Shown here piece by piece: positions 36,384 to 44,982 of a DNA stretch of 64,000 bases (position 1 is its first letter; each line of letters begins with the position of its first letter). The notes under the pieces are model-generated. The model saw nothing but the letters and a program-made list of their open reading frames with translations, was not told the DNA's origin and made no database searches. The stretch is from Dolichospermum compactum NIES-806. GTDB lineage: Bacteria > Cyanobacteriota > Cyanobacteriia > Cyanobacteriales > Nostocaceae. The stretch spans positions 2,778,476 to 2,842,475 of the forward strand of contig NZ_AP018316.1 of assembly GCF_002368115.1 (NCBI RefSeq), given 5' to 3'. The position numbers and the translations under genes are program-made.

Positions 36384-37760
36384 TTAGATATCAATAATTT
36401 TAAGTAGTTCTTTAGTGACATACTCAACCACAGGTACAGGAACAGCATTACCAAATTGTTTTTTACCTACCTCATTTTTCGGGTGATATTCAAAATCTGT
36501 AGGAAAACCTTGCAATTTACAAGCGTGTTTTGCAGTGATTGGTATATATTTTTTAGGTTGATAAATTTTTTCTAGAAAAAGATTTTTATAATCTTCTGGA
36601 TGATTTGCATGAATAGATACTGTTGCAATATAGTCTTTTGCACCAGTAGCTGTTAAAGTTGGAAAAATATCAGCAGTAGGTAAAATGATGCGATAAATAT
36701 CATTAATGCCGGTCATATTTTTAGAATTAACAAATTCATACTTGTTATCAGCAGTTAACCGGAATATTTGTTTTTTAACTAATTCATTTAATTCATTTAT
36801 ATCTATATCAGGTATTATCTCCTGAAAATTTTCTAATGATAAAGGATTACCATCTTTCTCCCCATATTTTTTACTTCTTCTATATTTGAGAAGAGTTAAA
36901 CAGATTATTTTTTCTCTATCACTCGTTTTTATAATATCCCAAGAGTGAATTGTTGTATGTCCATTTCGTAAATCTGAGAAAATAAAAAAATCATTTAATT
37001 CATCATCTTTTTGAAATCGGGTTCTTGATGTTGGAATCGCACCTTTAAATAAAGTATCTGCATCCAATTTAACTTTTTCAACACATTTGATATTTTTAAG
37101 TTCATCTAAAATATCTAAAACTTTAGGATGAATATTTAAAGGATGAGGGAAATTATATTCTTGATATTTCTCTAAATCATTTCTAATTCCTACAATAAAA
37201 ACTCTATCTCTATTTTGCGGTAAACCAAAATCATAAGCGTTTAAAACTTTCCATTTCACACAATACCCTATATGTGTCAATTCATTTAAAATTAGTTCTA
37301 AATTATCACGGTTTTTAGGATTTGCTAATCCACTTACATTTTAAAATATAAAAGCCTTCGGTTGACTTTGATTAACTAAACGAATTACATCAAACCATAA
37401 TTTACCTCTAGGATCTTTAAAACCTCTTAAACAACCTGCAACTGACCAGGGTTGACAAGGTACACCACCAACTATTATGTCAATATTAATAGGTAGTTGA
37501 TTGATTTTTGTAATATCTCCTAATTCAATCTCATTTTTATTTAAATAATTAATAAAATTTTGTTGATACACTTTACTAGCTTGTTTATCTATTTCAGAAT
37601 AACCCAAACATTGACCACCTAATTTTTCTAAAGCAATTCTAAATCCACCGATACCTGCAAACAAGTCAATAAAAGTAAATTTATTTGGATAAATTACTAA
37701 TTGCAAAGGTAATTCTATTTGTTTTGATATTGTAGAAAATAAAGATTTCATTTCTCTCAT
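36384..37760 (-). pseudogene. DNA (cytosine-5) methyltransferase with one nonsense codon
   Basis: A 458-codon frame interrupted by one TAA at 37341-37343. All C5-methylase motifs are present: motif I FIDLFAGIGGFRIA, catalytic motif IV GGVPCQPWSVAG, motif VI with its Glu replaced by the stop (expected FENV, found F-stop-NV), motif VIII QNRDRVFIVGI, and motifs IX-X ending GNAVPVPVVEYV. The stop falls exactly at the catalytic motif VI glutamate, so both fragments should be inactive. It is convergent with the endonuclease, with one base between the genes. A GAA-to-TAA change explains the lesion. Confidence 0.88.
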
Positions 37761-37938
37761 TGAATAGTAAATAATATTAACTAAATATTAAACCATATTT
37801 TTAGTAAATTGGGCAATTATCAATAGCCAGACTGAAAATACTACAGTACCTAACGCGACGAATTGGGACAGGTTTCATCCGGGTTTTTCAACTTACTTCC
37901 TTTAATTATTGTAACTAAGCGTTATTAAAAGTGCTTTA

Positions 37939-38001
37939 TTAATTAAAACACTTGCTAGTGACAAATTGTGCCAAAGCACGCACAATAGAAGAAAAGGCCA
38001 T
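37939..38001 (-). pseudogene. Duplicated 5' fragment of mfd
   Basis: ATG at 38001 begins MAFSSIVRALAQFVTSKCFN and stops. The first 11 codons match the start of mfd exactly, then the sequence diverges at the island junction. The sequence upstream of this copy probably holds the ancestral mfd promoter. Confidence 0.85.
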
Positions 38002-38003
38002 AA
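37970..38003. repeat. 34-bp direct repeat, right copy
   Basis: Identical to 35005-35038. Weaker similarity continues about 20 bp beyond it, as expected for a longer, diverged target duplication. Confidence 0.95.
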
Positions 38004-38280
38004 GTTTTACGCTAAAAAAAGGAAGTCGCTGCTGATGTGAAAATCTCGAAGTATTTCCTGTTAACCATTTTAAAAGTGTTAACCCCTCTCTTGACGATAA
38101 ATAGGAAAGAATCAAACCCAACTACTCATAGACCGAAAAATATAACTATGACTTTGTGTATAGTCAAAGTATTTAGAGAATTACCTAAAATACTGGATAC
38201 TAAGATCAGTCTGATTGAATAAACACTGGGCAACTTCTGATCACCGTATACTTCTATTCTTTATACCAGCAATTTTAAAA

Positions 38281-39588
38281 ATGTCTTCCTTCACGTTTGA
38301 AATTTTAACGATTTTAGTGCTAATTTTCGCCAACGGTGTATTTTCCATGTCGGAAATGGCCGTAGTTTCAGCCCGGAAAGTCAGACTACAGCAGTTAGCC
38401 AATCAAGGAGATGTCAACGCCAAGGCTGCATTAAAACTCGCAGAATCTCCCAATCATTTTCTCTCTATCGTCCAGGTAGGGATTACACTGATCAATATTC
38501 TGAATGGTGTCTTTGGTGGTGCGACCATTGCCAAAAGATTAGAAGATTATATCAAGCTAATTCCCATTTTAGCTAATTATAGTAATGCGATCGCCTTTGG
38601 CATCGTAGTCTTACTCATCACCTATTTTTCCCTCATTGTTGGTGAACTCGTCCCCAAACGTCTGGCTTTAAATAACCCCGAAAAAATCGCTGCTTCAGTA
38701 GCCATACCCATGCGGGCTTTAGCAAAAATAGCCTCACCCATAGTTTATCTTTTGAGTGCATCTACAGATTTAGTCTTGCGAATATTAGGAATCACACCCT
38801 CTGCTGAACCACAAGTCACAGAAGAAGAAATCAAAATTCTCATCGAACAAGGAACAGAAGCGGGAACATTTGAAGAAGCAGAACAGGACATGGTAGAGAG
38901 AGTTTTCCGGTTAGGCGATCGCCCCGTCACCTCCTTTATGACACCCCGACCTGATATAGTTTGGTTAGACTTGGAAGACCCCCCCGAAGAAAACCGCCTG
39001 AAAATGGCAGAAAGCGGTTATTCTCGCTATCCCATTTGTCAAGAAGGATTAGATAACGTCCTGGGAATTATTCCCGTCACCGACCTCCTAGCTAGAAGTT
39101 TACGCAACGAACCCTTAGACTTAACTCTAGGATTACGTCAACCCGTATTTGTCCCCGAAAGCACACGCGGTTTAAAAGTTTTAGAATTATTCAAACAAAC
39201 CGTCACACACATGGCTTTAGTCGTAGATGAATATGGCGTAATTCAAGGCTTAGTCACCCTCAATGACATCATGAGTGAAATCGTCGGTGATGTTCCCACA
39301 GAACCAGGACAAGAAGAACCCCAAGCCGTACAACGGGAAGATGGTTCTTGGTTAGTAGATGGAATGTTAGGAATAGAAGAATTTTTAGAACTATTTGATC
39401 TTGAAGAATTAGAACATGAAGAAAGAGGAAATTATCAAACATTAGGCGGTTTTGTCATCACCCATTTAGGACGGATTCCCGCAGCCGCAGATCATTTTGA
39501 ATGGGATGGTATGCGGTTTGAAGTCATGGATATGGACGGAAATCGGGTTGATAAAGTCCTAGTTGTACCCAAGGTCATAGGTAATTGA
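38281..39588 (+). CDS. CorC/HlyC-type membrane protein (CNNM and CBS domains)
   Basis: 435 residues from ATG 38281 (MSSFTFEILTILVLIFANGVF). The CNNM/DUF21 transmembrane domain (about 1-190) has the SMSEMAVVSARK motif. A pair of CBS domains (about 205-330) includes SFMTPRPDIVWLD and LVVDEYGVIQGLVTLNDIM. The C-terminal CorC/HlyC domain (about 345-430) has YQTLGGFV. The family is annotated as hemolysin-like and is associated with magnesium/cobalt efflux. The region upstream was reshaped by the island insertion, but the frame is intact. Confidence 0.9.
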   Translation: MSSFTFEILTILVLIFANGVFSMSEMAVVSARKVRLQQLANQGDVNAKAALKLAESPNHFLSIVQVGITLINILNGVFGGATIAKRLEDYIKLIPILANYSNAIAFGIVVLLITYFSLIVGELVPKRLALNNPEKIAASVAIPMRALAKIASPIVYLLSASTDLVLRILGITPSAEPQVTEEEIKILIEQGTEAGTFEEAEQDMVERVFRLGDRPVTSFMTPRPDIVWLDLEDPPEENRLKMAESGYSRYPICQEGLDNVLGIIPVTDLLARSLRNEPLDLTLGLRQPVFVPESTRGLKVLELFKQTVTHMALVVDEYGVIQGLVTLNDIMSEIVGDVPTEPGQEEPQAVQREDGSWLVDGMLGIEEFLELFDLEELEHEERGNYQTLGGFVITHLGRIPAAADHFEWDGMRFEVMDMDGNRVDKVLVVPKVIGN

Positions 39589-39777
39589 AGTCAGTCGGTA
39601 GGGGTGCAGGGCCTGCGCCCCGTCAGGAGTTCAGGAGGAAGAATTAGAACGGTTACAGAAGTCTGGTTGGTCATCATTCTCATTCTAAAATTCATGTAAA
39701 ATTAACTCTTCCTTATATAAAGCTTAACTTTTTTACTGTTCACTAGGTTTAAATTCACTTTTTGCTGCAACATTAAA

Positions 39778-39824
39778 AATCCCCCCCATTACCTTCAAGT
39801 GAAAAGGTTTGGGGGATTATTTTA
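39778..39824. terminator. Hairpin with C/G-run arms
   Basis: AATCCCCC and GGGGGATT form the base of a stem, with inner pairing of CCTT with AAGG, followed by TATTTT. It lies about 190 bp after the CorC-like gene. Confidence 0.5.
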
Positions 39825-39877
39825 GGGCTTACACATTGACAAAGTTTCCTAAATATGCAATGTGGATTTTATCTCTT

Positions 39878-39940
39878 GTAGGGTGCGTCAGACCCAACAA
39901 TTTGGTAGAAAACAGATTTCCTTTATCTGACGCACCCTAC
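39878..39940. repeat. MITE-like inverted repeat, GTAGGGTGCGTCAGA family, copy 2
   Basis: Terminal arms GTAGGGTGCGTCAGA and TCTGACGCACCCTAC flank a short AT-rich core. It is a shorter relative of the 2211-2332 element. Confidence 0.8.
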
Positions 39941-39999
39941 TTTTATAAGTTATTCCCAAAGCTGAAAATGACGCAATTTCTTTCATTCATTATGATGGT

Positions 40000-40129
40000 A
40001 AGTAGGTGAACAGAAAAATTTAAAGGTATGTGAAGAAAAGTAAAATCACTCAAAACTCTCTTCCTGTTCCCAGTTAAGAGTTCCCTGTTCCCTTGCCCCA
40101 ACGACAATTTTTAACGCCCACCTACTTAA
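40000..40129. repeat. MITE-like element with AAGTAGGTG ends, copy 1
   Basis: The ends AAGTAGGTGAACAG and CACCTACTT are inverted. The left 65 bp also occur, reversed, at 63690-63755. The core carries GTTCCCT-type repeats. Confidence 0.7.
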
Positions 40130-40191
40130 TTTAGTGAGCGTGCATAAGTCCTATATTTGTTAAAATGTCTTAAACTTATAAAAAAATCCCT

Positions 40192-40917
40192 TTGATCAGC
40201 AAAAATTTCCAACCATTAAGTAATATTAGTTACTCTCGCGTCATCCATCTTAGCCATCTCATTGATCAAGATATACCAAAATGGACAGGTGATCCTTCCG
40301 TAGAATTTACCAGTGTTGCAGAAATTCCAGATGATGGTTATTACTTACGCCGCTTTTCCTTGGGAGAACATAGCGGGACTCATATTAATGGTCCCAATAG
40401 TTTTTATGCAAACGGTGCAAGTATTGACCAGTATCCAGCATCATCCCTAATATTACCAGCTATAGTTATCAATATTTGTGAGCAGGCATCAATAAATCCT
40501 GATTATGTCTTGACTATTAGTGATATCCAAACTTGGGAAACTGAATTTGGAGAAATTCCCACAGGGAGCTTAGTGATATTATATACTGGTTGGCAAGAAA
40601 AATGGTTAAATCACCAGGCATTTTTTAATCAAGATAAAGACGGAAAAATGCACTTTCCTGGTTTTAGTTATGATGCAACTGAGTTTTTAATTGCACATCG
40701 GAAAATTACTGGAGTAGGTATTGATACTCATGGTGTAGATTCTGGACAGGATACTAATTTTACTATTAACCGGTTGCTGTTGCAGGAATCGCTAATTGTT
40801 CTCGAAAACCTCACCAATTTAGATCAGTTACCACCGCATAGTATCACCTTAATCATTGGAATTCTCAGATTAAGAGGAGGTTCTGGTTCTCCCGCTGCAA
40901 TCATGGCATTATTTTAA
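40192..40917 (+). CDS. Cyclase-family (kynurenine-formamidase-like) metal-dependent hydrolase
   Basis: 241 residues, starting at TTG 40192. The fold resembles the cyclase/kynurenine formamidase family: an N-terminal strand with VIHLSHLIDQDIPKWTGDP, the metal-site segment HSGTHINGP, then VGIDTHGVDSG and a C-terminal RGGSGSPAAIMALF. The family motif is HxGTHxDxP; here Asn replaces the Asp, which could change metal binding or mark a subfamily. The substrate is unknown. Monocistronic. Confidence 0.78.
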   Translation: MISKNFQPLSNISYSRVIHLSHLIDQDIPKWTGDPSVEFTSVAEIPDDGYYLRRFSLGEHSGTHINGPNSFYANGASIDQYPASSLILPAIVINICEQASINPDYVLTISDIQTWETEFGEIPTGSLVILYTGWQEKWLNHQAFFNQDKDGKMHFPGFSYDATEFLIAHRKITGVGIDTHGVDSGQDTNFTINRLLLQESLIVLENLTNLDQLPPHSITLIIGILRLRGGSGSPAAIMALF

Positions 40918-40969
40918 ATTTTTTCTTTTCAACTATTCTCCTCAGACTCTGAAACTTTAGTTTCTTATC

Positions 40970-41004
40970 TGTTCCCTGTTCCCTGTTCCCTGTTCCCTAT
41001 TCCC
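40970..41004. repeat. Heptamer array (TGTTCCC)
   Basis: About five tandem TGTTCCC units after the cyclase gene. Confidence 0.85.
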
Positions 41005-41087
41005 TTCTTTCAATTAAAAAATATTAAAGCCCCATCGCCAGAGTATGCAAAAATACTCGAAAATGGCTATGAGGCTAAAATATTTTA

Positions 41088-41267
41088 CGAATTGGAAATG
41101 ATATTTTTAATCAATTTCCCAATCATGGAGGCAATCTTGCCAATTTACTGGAAATCGCCGCTATCAAGTCTAATATTGACCATTTACACCGCTGTAAACA
41201 AGCAGAAATTAAACATCATTTAGCAAAGTTAATGAAACTTTCGCTGAGTTTTTTATTAAATTTTTGA
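41088..41267 (+). pseudogene. Possible 3' remnant of a gene, unrecognised
   Basis: A 59-codon open stretch without a start codon near its 5' end. It reads as plausible protein (FPNHGGNLANLLEIAAIKS, then HLHRCKQAEIKHHLAKLMKL) and stops at 41267, six bases before a strong terminator. Upstream coding-like sequence lies in another frame. I do not recognise the family. Confidence 0.3.
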
Positions 41268-41272
41268 CGGAC

Positions 41273-41302
41273 AAAAAGGATCTAGCTTCAGATCCCTTTT
41301 TT
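41273..41302 (+). terminator. Rho-independent terminator
   Basis: AAAAAGGATCT and AGATCCCTTTTTT form a stem with a 6-base loop and a T-run. It follows the unrecognised coding remnant; no intact gene now feeds it. Confidence 0.75.
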
Positions 41303-41504
41303 GCCTTTAACATAACGGACTTTATTGCTGTAAATTAGCAACACCGTTAGTTAAGTTTGGACTTAAATGAGAACTATTTAATGGCAACTAGCTAAGGTTC
41401 TAGTCAAAAGTAGAGACTTGATAAATCAAACTACCACTTTCGCTATTTTTTAGCTTGTGAACTGAAGGCTTGAGACTTTAAATTTTAGACTCCTGCCAGC
41501 AGCT

Positions 41505-41699
41505 TTAGATTTCACCATTAACCTGCATTTGATGAACTTGATCTGCCAATTCTTGACAATTTTGATCATCTAACTTATCAATTGCCAACATTCCCATGAG
41601 AATAACTTCTTTCAAAGTTAAGCGAGTTGAATGTGCCTGTTTTTGCACAATCTCCTTAATGATGGGAGATACACCGATTGCTGTACTAGCTCTAGCCAC
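41505..41699 (-). CDS. Small hypothetical protein (64 aa)
   Basis: GTG start at 41699. The sequence MARASTAIGVSPIIKEIVQK then reads through RLTLKEVILMGMLAID and ends VNGEI. It is helical and charged, with no cysteine, signal peptide or membrane segment. It might be a small DNA-binding or antitoxin-like protein, but no partner gene is adjacent and no family is recognised. No strong ribosome-binding site. Confidence 0.45.
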   Translation of the reverse strand: MARASTAIGVSPIIKEIVQKQAHSTRLTLKEVILMGMLAIDKLDDQNCQELADQVHQMQVNGEI

Positions 41700-42537
41700 G
41701 TTATAAAAAGAAACATTATTGACATCGGATAAATCTTAGCACTTTTCGCTAAGTTATTCTACATCCCCGGAACTGATCTACTTTAGTTTCGATAAATCTT
41801 TGTATGTCTAATCCAGACTATAAATAGCAAACAGACTCAATAATTCTGCAAATCTAACTTTTTAACGACGGACATAACTCTTCTGTAGCAAGCATTTTAA
41901 CGATTTACTTACTCTGTTACACCCAGTCACGTCACTAAAATTACACAATATAATGACGGATACTGCACTAGTATTAATTACTAGGATTCTTTTGTAAGTA
42001 GGTGTAAATAAACGTAGCTATTTTAGAAAGAAAAAACTACATTTAAACCTTATAAATTAGACTTTCTGGCGTTTTATTGCTATTTTTTTATCCACAAAAA
42101 TTGATACCTATATAATTATTTATTAATTTTTCTTACAACTCACATCATAAACAATTGATTATTGTCATCTACCAAAAGTATGAGACCAAATAAGATTTTG
42201 AAAAATACTGGTAACAGCGAGATACTCAAAAAGCTATAAAGCTTATACAGCAAAGCTTCTAATATGGAAAATCCCAAAATTTACTGTTGATTAATCCTGA
42301 CGGGAGGATATTTGTTATGATTTAATGGATTGAATAGCATTGAATTAATTAATAATATTGAATATTGTAAACTAGCACAATAAATCCAGTCTAAGTTAAA
42401 ACCTATAGTTTTTTGATAGCAAAGCGCAAGGTTGCAAAATAGATGGGGTATAGACAGAAATCGAAATCTTCCTGAATTCACTTAGTTAACGCCGTCATAA
42501 GGAAAAGTAGTGAATACGCACAAGGAACAAAACAACG
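41700..42537. other. Long gene-free stretch
   Basis: 838 bp of AT-rich sequence. Short frames here lack ribosome-binding sites and coding character. An AAGTAGGTG motif at about 41995 resembles the end of the element at 40000. One TTATCCACA sits at 42088-42096. I see no RNA gene. Confidence 0.5.
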
Positions 42538-43671
42538 ATGAGTGAACCTTATCTGTTGGCTGCAAGTTTATTAATAGGATTGGTAATACCAACATCAGCA
42601 CCCCCCCAAATAACCAATCTTCCCAAAGATTCTCTATCTTTATTGGATTTAGCCGAGGGTTTCCAGGTTTACGAGGGCAAAAAAAATTCTCCACGTCAAA
42701 TTGCTGTACCTGAATTTAGTAATCAAATTGAAAAGTCTTCACCAGCAAAGAAGAGTCTTGTCAAGACTGATAATTCATTACCAGAATTTAGTAGACAAAC
42801 GCCGGCGACGGTTGAACAATCATCAGTAATCAGGAAAAACCTCCCCAGCTTAGAGATTCTATTATCAGAATTTAGACAGCATGGGTTATCAGTACCTGTG
42901 CAATCATCCTTTAACTTCAATTCCCCAACGACACCAACTACATCACCTATTTCTGGTAGTCAACTCTACCAGCAAAGATTAGCATCACTTGTATCTGGTC
43001 AAATTTATACGCGCACTGATAATGATGAAAATTTAGAATTGTCCGGGGAATCTAATAAGGCATATAAACTGACTTATCAAGACTGGAAAAGCTTATTAGC
43101 TATGGAAGCTAAAGCTATGGCCAAAGGTCAAGGTGCGAATCGGTTGAGTATTTTAGTAGGTGATTCTTTAAGTTTGTGGTTTCCCAAAGACAAACTACCT
43201 ACGGGTAAATTATGGCTAAATCAAGGTATATCTGGAGACACTTCCGAGGGCGTTTCTAAAAGATTGTCGGCATTTTCTGGCACCAGACCAGATGTAATTT
43301 ATGTAATGATTGGGATTAACGATTTACGTAAGGGTGCTACTGACAAGTCGATTTTGGTCAATTCCTCGCGGATTATTCATAGCTTACGTCAGAGTCATGC
43401 CAGCAGTCAGATTATTGTCCAATCTATTTTACCTGTGCGATCGCAGAAAATCCCTAATAGTCGAATTCGTCATATTAATGCCCAACTGGCTGTAATTGCC
43501 CAAAAGCAAGGGGCTAATTACCTCAATATTCACAATTGGTTTACGGATATTGATGGCAATTTGCGCCCCGAATTAACTACAGATGGATTACATTTATCAT
43601 TAGCAGGATATCAAGTGTGGCAATTTGCACTTGAGCAAATAGAATATAGAGTTGCTAAAATTTACAATTGA
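42538..43671 (+). CDS. Exported SGNH/GDSL-type hydrolase
   Basis: 377 residues. A short hydrophobic N-terminus (LLAASLLIGLVIPTSA) suggests export or membrane anchoring. A Ser/Pro-rich low-complexity region (about 25-160) follows. The catalytic domain has block I VGDSLSLWFP (nucleophile Ser), block II-like LNQGISGDTSEG, block III GINDLRKG and block V DGLHLSLAGYQVW (Asp-His). The family includes esterases and carbohydrate deacetylases; the substrate is unknown, and a cell-wall or polysaccharide target is an inference from export. Confidence 0.82.
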   Translation: MSEPYLLAASLLIGLVIPTSAPPQITNLPKDSLSLLDLAEGFQVYEGKKNSPRQIAVPEFSNQIEKSSPAKKSLVKTDNSLPEFSRQTPATVEQSSVIRKNLPSLEILLSEFRQHGLSVPVQSSFNFNSPTTPTTSPISGSQLYQQRLASLVSGQIYTRTDNDENLELSGESNKAYKLTYQDWKSLLAMEAKAMAKGQGANRLSILVGDSLSLWFPKDKLPTGKLWLNQGISGDTSEGVSKRLSAFSGTRPDVIYVMIGINDLRKGATDKSILVNSSRIIHSLRQSHASSQIIVQSILPVRSQKIPNSRIRHINAQLAVIAQKQGANYLNIHNWFTDIDGNLRPELTTDGLHLSLAGYQVWQFALEQIEYRVAKIYN

Positions 43672-43686
43672 TATATGCAAATTGAA

Positions 43687-43793
43687 TGTATATTAACGTA
43701 AGTTACTAGTTGAGAATAGGCAAGGGGCAAGAGTCAAAAGTAGTTTACCACTGACCACTAACCACTGACCACTAGTAACTTAAGTTATATTAT
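43687..43793. repeat. MITE-like element, TAACGTAAGTTACTAGTT family, copy 1
   Basis: The ends TAACGTAAGTTACTAGTT and CTAGTAACTTAAGTTA are inverted around a core of GACCACT repeats. A related copy is at 60862-61012. Confidence 0.75.
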
Positions 43794-43808
43794 TTCACAG
43801 GTCAGGGT

Positions 43809-44723
43809 GTGAGAGCTATCACTAAATATCAAATGGTAGATCGGATAAATGATATCGCTTGGCAAGCTCACCAGGGCAGCGTGGCGGCAATTATTCAAGT
43901 TTTGAATGAAAGGCTAGTTGTGTCTGGTGTCAGAACTAGAGCAGTTTTTGTTAATGGCATTTTACAACTCTTGTGTGAAGCGGCTACGGTAGAGCAACTG
44001 GAGCAATCTGTCTTAGTGCCAAAAATTCAAGAAATTTTGGACTCACTGACACCACGTCATATTCGCCGAGTTAATATTAGTAGTCGAATTGTTCGAGAAG
44101 AGCAATTACTATGGTTGGAGGAAATTAACCGCGATAATGATGGTCAATTACTGTGGTTACAGGAAATTACTGTATACCAACCAAATTTATTTAAGCGGTT
44201 AATTCCAGAGTTAACTGAAGTTTATACCAAATCAAGAAAGCCTATTTTAACAAAACCCCAATCTTTGCTAAAGAATCAAGATCAGGGCAAAATTTCTGTC
44301 AAAACTTTATTTCTATGGGTTGCTGGTTTATCTTCAGTAATGTTACTGGCTTGGTTACTAGATTTTCGGTTAGGTAATCCATTGAAGAAGCTGTTGCCAT
44401 TAGTGGGTTCTCCTTCTTCTCAAACAGTCAACCAAAGACCGCCAGAATCATCGAATCGTTCTGTGAGCCAAAGTTTTTCGATTCCATCTGATGATCCGTT
44501 TGTGGCATCTGTGAGACTGGCGAACCAGGCAACTGTGACTGGTAAAACGGCTATAACTTCAACTCAGTGGTTGGAATTAGCTGCTACTTGGCAACGGGCT
44601 TCTGATTTAATGGGTCAGGTCGCACCTAGTCACAGCCGCTATCAGGAAGCACAGATTAGAACTAAGTTGTATAAAAAGTTTAGTGAGGCTGCCCAGAAAG
44701 AAGCTCAAAAGAGTAAATCTTAA
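43809..44723 (+). CDS. Hypothetical single-pass membrane protein
   Basis: 304 residues from a GTG start. The N-terminal soluble region (about 1-150) has NERLVVSGVRTRAVFVNGIL and a duplicated LLWLEEI/LLWLQEI. One membrane helix (about 168-190, TLFLWVAGLSSVMLLAWLL) follows. The C-terminal part is Ser/Pro-rich, then a helical segment like a tetratricopeptide-type tail (WLELAATWQRASDLMGQVAP). No known domain is recognised. The nearest upstream gene encodes the SGNH hydrolase, separated by a MITE-like repeat. Confidence 0.7.
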   Translation: MRAITKYQMVDRINDIAWQAHQGSVAAIIQVLNERLVVSGVRTRAVFVNGILQLLCEAATVEQLEQSVLVPKIQEILDSLTPRHIRRVNISSRIVREEQLLWLEEINRDNDGQLLWLQEITVYQPNLFKRLIPELTEVYTKSRKPILTKPQSLLKNQDQGKISVKTLFLWVAGLSSVMLLAWLLDFRLGNPLKKLLPLVGSPSSQTVNQRPPESSNRSVSQSFSIPSDDPFVASVRLANQATVTGKTAITSTQWLELAATWQRASDLMGQVAPSHSRYQEAQIRTKLYKKFSEAAQKEAQKSKS

Positions 44724-44865
44724 CAATGTCTGATAGCGAAGCGTGGCGTAAGCCATATCAGGATGTCCAGGATTTAAGGATGAACAGGATGTATTTTTTC
44801 TATTCTCGACTCCTTCTTCCTGACTCCTTGGGCGCAAGCCCTGCGCCCCTACCTCCTGACAGTTT

Positions 44866-44953
44866 TAGGGTGCGTCAGACTGAATAAATCCAGCAAATAA
44901 ACAGATTATTGATATCTGGCGCACCTTCCTAATGTACCGCTTGCGTAAGTCCT
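44866..44953. repeat. MITE-like inverted repeat, GTAGGGTGCGTCAGA family, copy 3
   Basis: It has the left arm TAGGGTGCGTCAGA and a diverged right arm TCTGGCGCACC, with the outer end TTGCGTAAGTCC. Its core AATAAACAGATTATTGATAT is shared with copy 1 at 2211-2332. Confidence 0.75.
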
Positions 44954-44982
44954 GCTGGCTTCACTGTTTCAGCAAGCCCTAT

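Larger units (their letters stand above)
35039..37969. mobile_element. Decayed type II restriction-modification island
   Basis: About 2.9 kb inserted at the 5' end of mfd, with controller, endonuclease and cytosine methyltransferase genes, each disrupted. It is bounded by 34-bp direct repeats of the mfd start. Genes are AT-richer than their neighbours. No integrase or transposase is present. Insertion with a long target duplication is the simplest explanation. Confidence 0.75.

Noticed and set aside
39809..40009. 66-residue frame after the CorC-like gene
   Set aside because: It runs across a hairpin and a MITE-like repeat and has no ribosome-binding site or family resemblance.
42088..42096. 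Single TTATCCACA, a perfect E. coli-type DnaA box
   Set aside because: A lone 9-mer in AT-rich DNA is expected by chance; no other boxes are nearby.
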